Below are positions 50,080 to 57,306 of a stretch of 64,000 nucleotides of DNA, one piece after another. The translations under genes were made by a program, and so were the position numbers. The DNA is taken from positions 2,108,001-2,172,000 of the forward strand of contig NZ_CP042433.1 of NCBI RefSeq assembly GCF_007970805.1, read 5' to 3'. The notes under the pieces are model-generated. The model saw nothing but the letters and a program-made list of their open reading frames with translations. It had not been told where the DNA came from and ran no database searches. The DNA comes from Flavisolibacter ginsenosidimutans (GTDB taxonomy: Bacteria; Bacteroidota; Bacteroidia; Chitinophagales; Chitinophagaceae). The first letter of the stretch is position 1. Each line of letters opens with the position of its first letter.

Positions 50080-51195
50080 ATGCTTATGGGTTGGGGCTTT
50101 TATATTTTTTGTGCTTTTGGATTGACGACTGCGATTCAACTTTTTTATTACCTCTTCTTTTTTCGCCGTGTGGCCTATTACAAGTCGCCGGAAAAACCGC
50201 AATCGCAGCAGCACCCGGTTTCGGTGATTATTTGTGCCCGCGACGAAGACGAGAACCTGGCCCGCAACCTGCCCGGCGTGTTGGTGCAGGATTATCCAAC
50301 GACACACGAGGTAATTGTCGTAAACGACAATTCTTTCGACGACACGAAATACATTCTTGCTGAATTAAAAAAGACCTTCAAAGGCCTCCAGGTGATTGAA
50401 CTGGCGCAGGAAGCCAAACTCATTGCCGGCAAAAAATATCCTTTGTCCATTGGCATTAAAGAAGCAAAGCATGAAGTGATGGTACTTACCGATGCCGATT
50501 GTGTGCCCGCTTCGGAACACTGGTTGTTTAAGATGCAGGATGCCTTCACCAACGGCACGGAAGTGGCGCTTGGTTACGGTGCGTACAAAAAAGCGCCGGG
50601 CTTTTTAAACAAGGCCATTCGCTTTGAAACCTTTCACACGGCCCTGCAATATTTTGGCTACGCACTGGCCGGCAAACCTTACATGGGCGTGGGCCGCAAC
50701 CTGGCTTACCGCAAGGGCTTGTTCCTTCGCAACAAAGGCTTTTCGTCCATTAACCACATTCCCAGCGGCGACGATGATTTGTTCATTAACAAGGTGGCCA
50801 ACAAGCACAATACGACGGTAGTCTTAGATCCCGATGCCTTCACGCTTTCCGCACCAAAAAAGACGTGGCGCGAATGGCGCCATCAAAAGGCAAGGCATTA
50901 TTCAACGGGAAAATTTTACCGGACTTCACACAAATTTTTACTGGGACTTTATACCGCAAGCCAATTTATTCTTTATCCATTGTTTGTTGCCTCTCTACTT
51001 TTTTTCGATTGGCGATTTGCGCTGATTCCTTTTGTGGTGCGCCTGCTTGTGCAAGGCATCATCTGGAACAAATCCATGAAGAAACTTGGCGAAGGCGATT
51101 TGTTCCCGCTGTTTTTGTTCTGGGACCTTTGGCAGTTTTTTTATTACATCATCTTCGCTTCTTCGCTTTGGAAAAAACCAAGGAAGACGTGGTAA
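50080..51195 (+). CDS. membrane glycosyltransferase, GT2 family
   Basis: 371 residues from the ATG at 50080. One N-terminal helix (about 8-28), then a GT-A domain: VSVIICARDEDENLARNLPG, VIVVNDNSFDDTKYIL and the DXD-type VMVLTDADCVPASEHW. YMGVGRNLAYRKGLF and SGDDDLFINKVA give the acceptor and catalytic Asp region; WREWRHQKARHYSTG resembles the Q/RxxRW motif. Three C-terminal helices follow. Adds sugars to an envelope polymer; the substrate is unknown. A GTG at 50062 is an alternative start but would overlap the promoter box. Confidence 0.88.
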   Translation: MLMGWGFYIFCAFGLTTAIQLFYYLFFFRRVAYYKSPEKPQSQQHPVSVIICARDEDENLARNLPGVLVQDYPTTHEVIVVNDNSFDDTKYILAELKKTFKGLQVIELAQEAKLIAGKKYPLSIGIKEAKHEVMVLTDADCVPASEHWLFKMQDAFTNGTEVALGYGAYKKAPGFLNKAIRFETFHTALQYFGYALAGKPYMGVGRNLAYRKGLFLRNKGFSSINHIPSGDDDLFINKVANKHNTTVVLDPDAFTLSAPKKTWREWRHQKARHYSTGKFYRTSHKFLLGLYTASQFILYPLFVASLLFFDWRFALIPFVVRLLVQGIIWNKSMKKLGEGDLFPLFLFWDLWQFFYYIIFASSLWKKPRKTW

Positions 51196-51196
51196 T

Positions 51197-51204
51197 TATC
51201 TTTG
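51197..51204 (+). promoter_or_regulatory. -7 box before rsmG
   Basis: TATCTTTG, exact TAnnTTTG match, only 4 nt before the rsmG ATG (51209) and 1 nt after the preceding stop codon. Confidence 0.55.
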
Positions 51205-51208
51205 CCCG

Positions 51209-51862
51209 ATGGACATTCTCACCAAATATTTTTCCGGCTTCACCGAGAAACAAATGGAACAGTTTGCGGCGCTGGGTGAATTGTACAAAGATTGGAACGC
51301 AAAGATCAACGTCATCTCCCGCAAGGATATTGACAGCCTTTACGAAAAACACATTCTGCATTCGTTAAGCATTGCCGCGGCCTTTGATTTTCCTGCCGGC
51401 GTTGAGATCGTTGACATTGGCACCGGCGGCGGTTTTCCCGGTGTGCCGCTGGCTATTTTTTTCCCCGAAGTAAAATTTCATCTGGTGGATAGCATCGGGA
51501 AAAAATTAAAAATCATCGACGACATAAAAGAAAAACTTACACTTCAAAACATCACTACGCAACACAGCCGCGCCGAAGACATCAAAGGCCGAAAGTTTGA
51601 TTTTGCCGTAAGCCGTGCGGTAGCGCCGTTGAAAGATTTGTGGCGTTGGAGCAAACCGCTGTTGAAAACGTCGAAAGTTACCTGGCAGGACGAACGCGGC
51701 TTTACCGCCTTGCAATCGGGATTGATTTGTTTGAAGGGCGGCGACCTGAAAGAAGAAGTAAGAGAAAGCGGATTGAAGCCGAAGATGATGGAGATAAGCG
51801 AAATTTTTTCCGAAGATTATTTCCGCGAGAAATACATTTTGTACACGTCCTTGCAAGCCTGA
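51209..51862 (+). CDS. rsmG: 16S rRNA (guanine-527-N7)-methyltransferase
   Basis: 217 residues from MDILTKYFSGFTEKQMEQ. INVISRKDIDSLYEKHILHS, SAM motif VDIGTGGGFPGVPLAIFFPE, LVDSIGKKLKIIDDIKEK and SRAVAPLKDLW are RsmG hallmarks. Methylates G527 of 16S rRNA at N7. The longer upstream frame overlaps the glycosyltransferase gene and is not supported. Confidence 0.95.
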   Translation: MDILTKYFSGFTEKQMEQFAALGELYKDWNAKINVISRKDIDSLYEKHILHSLSIAAAFDFPAGVEIVDIGTGGGFPGVPLAIFFPEVKFHLVDSIGKKLKIIDDIKEKLTLQNITTQHSRAEDIKGRKFDFAVSRAVAPLKDLWRWSKPLLKTSKVTWQDERGFTALQSGLICLKGGDLKEEVRESGLKPKMMEISEIFSEDYFREKYILYTSLQA

Positions 51863-51904
51863 CAACGGCGCAAACCTCTTTGTCCGGCACATTATTTCAA
51901 TAGC

Positions 51905-51928
51905 AAAGCCTCTCTTTCGAGAGGCTTT
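51905..51928. terminator. bidirectional terminator
   Basis: AAAGCCTCTC (51905-51914), loop TTTC, GAGAGGCTTT (51919-51928), between the convergent rsmG and 51952 genes. Confidence 0.88.
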
Positions 51929-51951
51929 TGGTTTCGCGGTTGGTTTTCTGG

Positions 51952-52803
51952 TTATTTAATTTCTTCCATCCATTTTTGTACAAAGTCTCTTGCCGGTTCA
52001 ATCACTTCTTTGCCGGCGCGGAAAGCCATTTTCCAGCGACTGTCCTTGTGTTCGTAAGCCGGGTTGACAAAGTATTTTTTGCCGTTGCTTTTTGTGGTTA
52101 ACTCAGCGGTAAAGTCAACGTCCTTGGTAGCATCTAAAAATTCCTGAAGACGTGTCTTCACATAGAGCAATTGATTCGACGGATATTTCTTTTCCCATTG
52201 CGCAAGGGCAAACGTATAACTGTCTTTCATGGTCTTTACCAGCGAGGGGTAATTTTTTGCGTAAAGCACCTGGTGACGGTTGTTCGGATCTTCCTCGTTC
52301 TTCAGATTGTCCTTGGCCATTTTCAGCGATTCTTCAAACATTTTTTTGTACTGCGGTTGCGCAGAATTCAACGCTTTTTCCGATTGCGCAACGGCTTCTT
52401 TTGCCCGAGAAATGGAAGCCGTACGGTCCTGCTCCGGCGTTTCGGGGATCGTTTCCTTTGGTTTATACGAGTCGCGCATTTCATTGTATTTTTTAACGAA
52501 AGCGGCGCTGCTCACTTGTTGTTTTGTGTACGCCAGCAGGTCAAGCACAATGGCTTTGCGGTTGCCGAGAGCAATGTTTTTTGCGTTCTTCACGCCGTAA
52601 ACATTCACGTAACCGCCAAGTATGCCGTCAGTGATTTTTTCGTCGGCACTGGTTTTGGTTATGCCAAGTTGTTTAAGGAAATCATCGCCGAGACGCGATG
52701 TGCTGAACGAGCAAAAAAGGATGAAGAAAAGAAGGAACAGGCCGAACGAAGAAAAGAAAAAAAGGATTTTAATGCCGAGTGATTTTGTTGCCGTTTGTTT
52801 CAT
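51952..52803 (-). CDS. membrane-anchored hypothetical protein (283 aa)
   Basis: 283 residues. N-terminal membrane helix (about 11-31, ILFFFSSFGLFLLFFILFC), then an extracytoplasmic part. About 105-165 is a charged helical region with coiled-coil look (ISRAKEAVAQSEKALNSAQ, YKKMFEESLKMAKDNLKNEE). The C-terminal part has AELTTKSNGKKYFVNPAYEH and an amphipathic end. I do not recognise the family. It is followed on the minus strand by the rsmG-side terminator. Confidence 0.65.
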   Translation of the reverse strand: MKQTATKSLGIKILFFFSSFGLFLLFFILFCSFSTSRLGDDFLKQLGITKTSADEKITDGILGGYVNVYGVKNAKNIALGNRKAIVLDLLAYTKQQVSSAAFVKKYNEMRDSYKPKETIPETPEQDRTASISRAKEAVAQSEKALNSAQPQYKKMFEESLKMAKDNLKNEEDPNNRHQVLYAKNYPSLVKTMKDSYTFALAQWEKKYPSNQLLYVKTRLQEFLDATKDVDFTAELTTKSNGKKYFVNPAYEHKDSRWKMAFRAGKEVIEPARDFVQKWMEEIK

Positions 52804-52809
52804 GATGTT

Positions 52810-52889
52810 GAATTGAGGAGATAGAAATTAGGAGTTAGGAGGCAGGAGAAAAGAATTCCATCTTCTAACTCCTGTCTCTGTATTCTTCG
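52810..52889. repeat. heptamer word array with inverted arms (GGAGTTA lexicon)
   Basis: Seven words in register: GAATTGA, GGAGATA, GAAATTA, GGAGTTA, GGAGGCA, GGAGAAA, AGAATTC (52810-52858). The other arm has ATCTTCT, AACTCCT, GTCTCTG, TATTCTT. GGAGTTA pairs with TAACTCC at 52866-52872. Lies between two minus-strand genes. Confidence 0.88.
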
Positions 52890-52890
52890 T

Positions 52891-53571
52891 TTACGCAAGC
52901 AATGCGCCTTCAAATAATGCGTCTTGCACCAGCGACCAGCGGTGCGGTTGCAGTTCGCTTTCCGCAATAGACAAAAGACCTTCAAAGGCGGGCTGCGGCG
53001 CGGTGTTTTTTACGCCTTTCAGCCAATCCAAAATTTCGGTGTTGTTCAGGCCGCGAACCATCCAGCCGGTCATGACGCTTGCTTCTTCGGGAGCAAGACT
53101 TTTCAATATTTGCTGTGTAATGCCGTGCAGTTCTTCGTCGCTGTAATAGCGCCACAGCAACGGATTGATGACGCTTTCTTCTTTGGCCATGTGACGCAGG
53201 TTAAAGACCGAAAACTCGATAAACGATTTGGTGAGTTCCGCACCGATGGTTTGTTTGGCTGAAGGCGCAACGGCATAGCCAAAAGCCGTGAGCCAGTTTT
53301 GTAAGTCCTGTCCCAATTTGTGATCTTCCACGTGTTCCTGTTCAAACGCATCAACCACCGAAGGCTCGTAAGCAGCGATGGCGGCAAAAACATAGTTGTC
53401 TTCTTTGGACGCATGCCCATCAAAGATTCTAACCACGTTGTTGATTTGCTCAACGGCATCTGCCGCCTCATCTGTGTTTATAAAATCAGTTTGCTGCAGT
53501 TGTTGGGCCGTTTCAAAAAGCAGGGCACGCAAGCCTCTGTGTACCGGAAAGAAGATGTTATAGCGTTGCAT
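52891..53571 (-). CDS. hemerythrin HHE-domain protein
   Basis: 226 residues from the ATG at 53571 (MQRYNIFFPVHRGLR); an upstream start at 53604 adds 11 residues. Iron-ligand histidines of the HHE four-helix fold appear in FPVHRGLR, VRIFDGHASKEDNYVFA, QEHVEDHKLG and NLRHMAKEES. The C-terminal quarter (QPAFEGLLSIAESELQPHRW) is not part of the domain. HHE proteins bind oxygen or nitric oxide at a di-iron centre; the function here is unknown. Confidence 0.85.
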   Translation of the reverse strand: MQRYNIFFPVHRGLRALLFETAQQLQQTDFINTDEAADAVEQINNVVRIFDGHASKEDNYVFAAIAAYEPSVVDAFEQEHVEDHKLGQDLQNWLTAFGYAVAPSAKQTIGAELTKSFIEFSVFNLRHMAKEESVINPLLWRYYSDEELHGITQQILKSLAPEEASVMTGWMVRGLNNTEILDWLKGVKNTAPQPAFEGLLSIAESELQPHRWSLVQDALFEGALLA

Positions 53572-53895
53572 AAAAATGGTTTTGTGTTTTGATTTTTGTT
53601 TCATCAAAATTGCTTTACACAAATACCGTTTGCAATCACTTCGTCAATGAACTGCAAGAAAACGTTGATGAAATGATGATAATTTATCGGCTGGCTTTTG
53701 GTGTGCAGGTTACTAAAACAAAAGCCCTGCGAACAGGGCCTTTGCAAGCAAGAGACAACGGTACAGAGTGACTGAGATATTGATTTTGATTGGAGAGAAA
53801 TTGGAAAACCAGCCAAAACTGTTTTGTCAACTTTGATATTCTTGTTCCATTTGTTTTACGCTTTGTCGCTCTACTCGCCTCTTACGATTCACCGC
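53572..53895. other. intergenic region between OmpA-like and hemerythrin genes
   Basis: 324 bp. It holds the terminator of the OmpA-like gene (53721-53743) and the unseen promoter of the hemerythrin gene. A 60-codon plus-strand ORF (53589-53771) has no features of a real gene. Confidence 0.5.
53721..53743 (-). terminator. terminator of the OmpA-like gene
   Basis: GCCCTG and CAGGGC stem with a CGAA loop (53724-53739), A/T extension, and a T-rich tract on the minus strand. Confidence 0.75.
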
Positions 53896-55173
53896 TTATA
53901 ATTTCACAAATTCAACGCGGCGGTTTTGCGCCTTGCCTTCTTTTGTTTTGTTATCAGCAACTGGCTGGCCTTCGCCTTTGCCATCGGTAGAAATGCGGCC
54001 TTCGTCAATGCTGTAATCTTTTACCAGCGCGGCTTTCACGGCTTCGGAGCGCTTCTTTGAAAGCTCAAGGTTGGCGCCATCGCTGCCGTCGCTGTCGGTA
54101 TGGCCGATAATTTTTATTTTAACGCCTTCGTTTTCTTTCAGCACCGCTCCAATTTCCTTTAACACACCCGCACTTTCGGGCTTGATGGTAGCCGCGTTCA
54201 CGTCAAACAAAATTCCCGTGGTTGAAAACTTTCCTTCATCAAGCAGTTTGTGTCTTGTGTCGGGTAAACCCGTTGCCACTTTAATATTCGTGATGAACAG
54301 ACCAACTTCGTCTTCTTTGTAATTCGATCCTTCGAGATGGAAATAGACCTGGTTCATCGTGTCGCCCACGTTCACGGCGCGGGGAATGTCAAAAACTTTT
54401 TTCTCGTCCATCCACAAACGGAAACGTGTTTTTTGTACCTGGATAGAATAATGAATAACGGTGTTGTTGGTTGGCATCATGTTGCCCATTTCCATGCGGT
54501 CGCTGCGAAAGGTTTGCACACGCTTGGCATAGCTTGAAAGTTGTGCGCCGCCGTAATTGCTGAAGGCAAAATTGACGAAGGTATTGTTCACTTCATCGGG
54601 CTCTTTCAGAAAAGAATTATCGGTAGGGTCAATGCCGCCGCTACTCAATATGCCTACTTTCCAGTTCGGCATCACGTAGCCTTTTACTTTCGGTTCAAAA
54701 TAATACATCAGGTCAAACTCTATGGTGTAATTCTCGCCAAAATTTTTCTTGTTGCCGGTTAAATAAGTTGTGTTCTCAAAAGCCCGCAGCCACTTGCCGC
54801 TTTTGCCGTCAATGGTTTGCACTTCGCCTTTGCCGCTTGCGTTCCAGTTTAACGGCAGTTCGCCGGTTGCGTCCTGCGCAAAATCTTCGGCGTAAAGTAT
54901 TTTTTCGCCGGGCACAAAATCAAATTTCGAATAGCTTTTTACAGCGGGTTTGTTCTCAACTGTATTTGTTTCGGTTGCCACCGTTGAATTGTCCGAAGGA
55001 CCAGTTTGTTTTTTGCCCTCAACCTGGTCAAGGGTTTTGTCCATTTCTTTGTCCACTTTGGCGTCAGCCCGTTGAGTGATTTTGTCTTTTGCTTTTTTCA
55101 GCAGTCCGCCCAATTGGGCCTGGCTTAAAAACGGAATCAACAACAGAAGCAGGATAGAAAGTTTCTTTCGCAT
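53896..55173 (-). CDS. OmpA-family cell-envelope protein
   Basis: 425 residues with a signal peptide (about 1-19, ending LSQAQ) from the ATG at 55173; the longer frame lacks support. A Lys-rich start (GGLLKKAKDKITQRADAKVD) and a low-complexity linker lead to a beta-sandwich of laminin-G/concanavalin type (about 90-280: YTIEFDLMYYFEPKVKGYVM, RFRLWMDEKKVFDI). The C-terminal OmpA domain (about 295-425) has IIGHTDSDGSDGANLELSKK, RSEAVKAALV and NRRVEFVKL, binding peptidoglycan. Structural link of envelope layers is inferred. Confidence 0.85.
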   Translation of the reverse strand: MRKKLSILLLLLIPFLSQAQLGGLLKKAKDKITQRADAKVDKEMDKTLDQVEGKKQTGPSDNSTVATETNTVENKPAVKSYSKFDFVPGEKILYAEDFAQDATGELPLNWNASGKGEVQTIDGKSGKWLRAFENTTYLTGNKKNFGENYTIEFDLMYYFEPKVKGYVMPNWKVGILSSGGIDPTDNSFLKEPDEVNNTFVNFAFSNYGGAQLSSYAKRVQTFRSDRMEMGNMMPTNNTVIHYSIQVQKTRFRLWMDEKKVFDIPRAVNVGDTMNQVYFHLEGSNYKEDEVGLFITNIKVATGLPDTRHKLLDEGKFSTTGILFDVNAATIKPESAGVLKEIGAVLKENEGVKIKIIGHTDSDGSDGANLELSKKRSEAVKAALVKDYSIDEGRISTDGKGEGQPVADNKTKEGKAQNRRVEFVKL

Positions 55174-55345
55174 GGTTTTGATTTTTGTAGTGCGGTGCGA
55201 AACTACCGGCGTGGAAAAGGCAGAAGAAACAGGCTTCGCATCAACTGTAAAAACGGTGGAATGAGTTGTAAAGCCAACACAGGACATTATGAAACGTCGC
55301 CGCTTTTCATAAACTTGCCGGCGTTTTTATGAATCAACCGCCTGC

Positions 55346-55828
55346 ATGAAAAAACTATCCATCGTTCTGTTTCTTGCTTACGTGCTTGTTTTGATCAAGC
55401 TGCTTTTTTTCAAAGTGCGGCTTGCCTTTTCCACCATTGATATTGCGGGAAATGAAAAAGCTTCGTTTAAAACGCTCTATGACGGCTCTAACTTTATTCC
55501 GCTTTACAGGATTTATTACTACGCCAGCGGACAGGAACCGTACCTGGTGGGAATGCTGAACATCTTTGGCAATATTTTGCTGTTTGTCCCGATGGGATTT
55601 TTTCTACCGTATTTTTTTAAACGCATCAACAGCTATAAGCGGTTGGTCTTGCTTGCAGGATTTATGAGTTTGTGCATCGAGGTGCTTCAGCTTATTACAG
55701 CCACCGGTGAGTTTGATGCTGACGATGTGCTACTAAATACCGTTGGTGCGTTGATCGGTTATTTCGTATTTGCAAGAACGAAACATCTTTTCCGCAAGCC
55801 GCCTTCGAATACAGATGCATTGGAATAA
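55346..55828 (+). CDS. VanZ-family membrane protein
   Basis: 160 residues, about four helices. NFIPLYRIYYYASGQEPYLV, NIFGNILLFVPMGFFLPYFF, LCIEVLQLITATGEFDADDV and LNTVGALIGYFVF follow the VanZ pattern, with conserved N-P, G-N-x-L-x-F-x-P-x-G, E-x-x-Q and D-x-D-D-x-x-x-N-T-x-G. VanZ-like proteins affect antibiotic tolerance or wall synthesis in some bacteria; the role here is unknown. Confidence 0.88.
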   Translation: MKKLSIVLFLAYVLVLIKLLFFKVRLAFSTIDIAGNEKASFKTLYDGSNFIPLYRIYYYASGQEPYLVGMLNIFGNILLFVPMGFFLPYFFKRINSYKRLVLLAGFMSLCIEVLQLITATGEFDADDVLLNTVGALIGYFVFARTKHLFRKPPSNTDALE

Positions 55829-55836
55829 CAATAAAA

Positions 55837-55866
55837 AACCGGAAGTTTCCTGATGAAGTTCCGGTT
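55837..55866 (-). terminator. terminator downstream of tRNA-Val
   Basis: AACCGGAA (55837-55844) and TTCCGGTT (55859-55866) form a stem. On the minus strand it is followed by a T6 tract. Confidence 0.8.
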
Positions 55867-55870
55867 CTTG

Positions 55871-55945
55871 TGGACTGTACTGGATTCGAACCAGTGACCC
55901 CTACTCTGTCAAAGTAATGCTCTAAACCAACTGAGCTAACAGTCC
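55871..55945 (-). tRNA. tRNA-Val (GAC)
   Basis: 75-nt cloverleaf. The acceptor arm GGACTGT pairs with ACAGTCC, the D arm is GCTC...GAGC and the T arm is ACTGG TTCGAAT CCAGT. The anticodon arm TTACT-TTGACAG-AGTAG has anticodon GAC, reading GUC/GUU valine codons. The discriminator is A; the CCA end is not encoded. Confidence 0.95.
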
Positions 55946-55951
55946 GGGGCG

Positions 55952-56037
55952 GTAAATGTAAAATCTAAAATTTAAAATGATGAATGTAAAATCGGGAGAC
56001 AGTTTTATATTTTAGATTTTACAGTCAACATTTTAAA
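55952..56037. repeat. heptamer word array with inverted arms (TAAAATC lexicon)
   Basis: Left words GTAAATG, TAAAATC, TAAAATT, TAAAATG, ATGAATG, TAAAATC (55952-55993). Right words TTTTATA, TTTTAGA, TTTTACA, GTCAACA, TTTTAAA (56003-56037). The right arm covers the stop codon of the proline dehydrogenase gene. Lies just upstream of the tRNA. Confidence 0.88.
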
Positions 56038-57259
56038 TTTCCCGTCTCCGCTGCAATTCTTTTTTAATCAACGACAGCTCTCTTCCTGTTTGTCCGCCAA
56101 CGGACGTATTCTCCTGCGCTCTTCGCATCAGGTAAGGAACAACGTCTTTTATAGGCCCGAACGGAAGATACTTGCTCACGCTGCAACCCGCCCGTGCAAG
56201 GTTAAACGTAATGTTGTCGCTCATGCCGTAAAGCTGGCTGAAATGAACGTGCGGGTGGTTGTGCGGATAACCCTTTTCGTCGAGCAACTGCGTTGTCAGC
56301 AGGTTGCTGTATTCGTTGTGCGAAGCCACAATCACGGCAATGTTCTCCAGGTGATCAATGCAGAAGCGCACCGCATCGTTGTAATCTCTGTCGGTGCTTT
56401 CTTTGTCGGGTTGGATGGGCGAACGGTATCCTTTTTCCGCTGCCCGTGCTCTTTCTTTTTCCATGTACGCACCGCGAACGAGCTTCATGCCCAGGATAAA
56501 ATTTCGCTCCAGCGCTGCTTCGTAGCATTGTTTTAAAAAAGTCAATCTGTCCCAGCGGTAAAGTTGCGCAGTGTTATAGACAACGGGTTTTTCCTTGTTG
56601 AACTCGTCCATCATCAACATCGTCAGCGCATCCACCGGGTCTTGAATCCATGTTTCTTCAGCATCTACCAAAAAGCCAATCTTCGCCGCTGCTGCCGCGT
56701 CGCAAATTTTACGAAAGCGGGTTTGAACGGCGTTCCATTCGTTTACCTCACCCGCCGACAAAAGCATCAGCGCACGGTTGTATTTTTTTATGAGCGTGTC
56801 TTCAGGCGCCTCGTGCATCAGGTTGTCCAAACGTTCCAGCAAACCAAAGCGTGCAAAGCCCGTTACTTTCACGCTCATGTACGGAATGTTCGGCTGCGTT
56901 GCGGCAAATTGAATCACGCGGATAAATTCATCGCAGGCATGATCGTAAGCGGCTTCGCCTTGTGCGCCTTCCACGCCGTAATCAAGAATTACTTTCACGC
57001 CGTATTTGCCCAGTTGTTGCGCCACCGGAACGGTTTCTTCCAGCGTTTCGCCGCCCACAAACTGGCTGAAGATGGTGCTGCGAACCAGGCCGTTTACCGG
57101 CAGGCCTTTTTTTATTGACCACGGTGCTAATTGCGCACCCAACTTGACGATCCACGGTTGCCCCATGAGCGAAAAAAGAAAACGGGCTTTCTTTAATTCC
57201 TTGTTGGATTTATAAGCAAAAGCAATCGCGGTGTTGTCAAAAGAAATCGGATCGTTCAT
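56033..57259 (-). CDS. proline dehydrogenase
   Basis: 408 residues, a TIM-barrel FAD enzyme that oxidises proline to pyrroline-5-carboxylate. GLVRSTIFSQFVGGETLEET, YMSVKVTGFARFGLLERL, GFLVDAEETWIQDPVDAL, GMKLVRGAYMEKERARA, SHNEYSN and the C-terminal RRAQENTSVGGQTGREL form the flavin and proline sites of the monofunctional enzyme. The start is the ATG at 57259; a TTG three codons upstream falls inside the -7 box. The partner P5C dehydrogenase is not nearby. Confidence 0.95.
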   Translation of the reverse strand: MNDPISFDNTAIAFAYKSNKELKKARFLFSLMGQPWIVKLGAQLAPWSIKKGLPVNGLVRSTIFSQFVGGETLEETVPVAQQLGKYGVKVILDYGVEGAQGEAAYDHACDEFIRVIQFAATQPNIPYMSVKVTGFARFGLLERLDNLMHEAPEDTLIKKYNRALMLLSAGEVNEWNAVQTRFRKICDAAAAAKIGFLVDAEETWIQDPVDALTMLMMDEFNKEKPVVYNTAQLYRWDRLTFLKQCYEAALERNFILGMKLVRGAYMEKERARAAEKGYRSPIQPDKESTDRDYNDAVRFCIDHLENIAVIVASHNEYSNLLTTQLLDEKGYPHNHPHVHFSQLYGMSDNITFNLARAGCSVSKYLPFGPIKDVVPYLMRRAQENTSVGGQTGRELSLIKKELQRRREI

Positions 57260-57265
57260 AGCGGG

Positions 57266-57273
57266 CAAAAGTA
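57266..57273 (-). promoter_or_regulatory. -7 box of the proline dehydrogenase gene
   Basis: TACTTTTG on the minus strand, exact TAnnTTTG match, 6 nt before the ATG (57259). Confidence 0.55.
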
Positions 57274-57306
57274 GGAAAAGGTTTGAGCTTAAAAGAAGGA
57301 TCAGCC

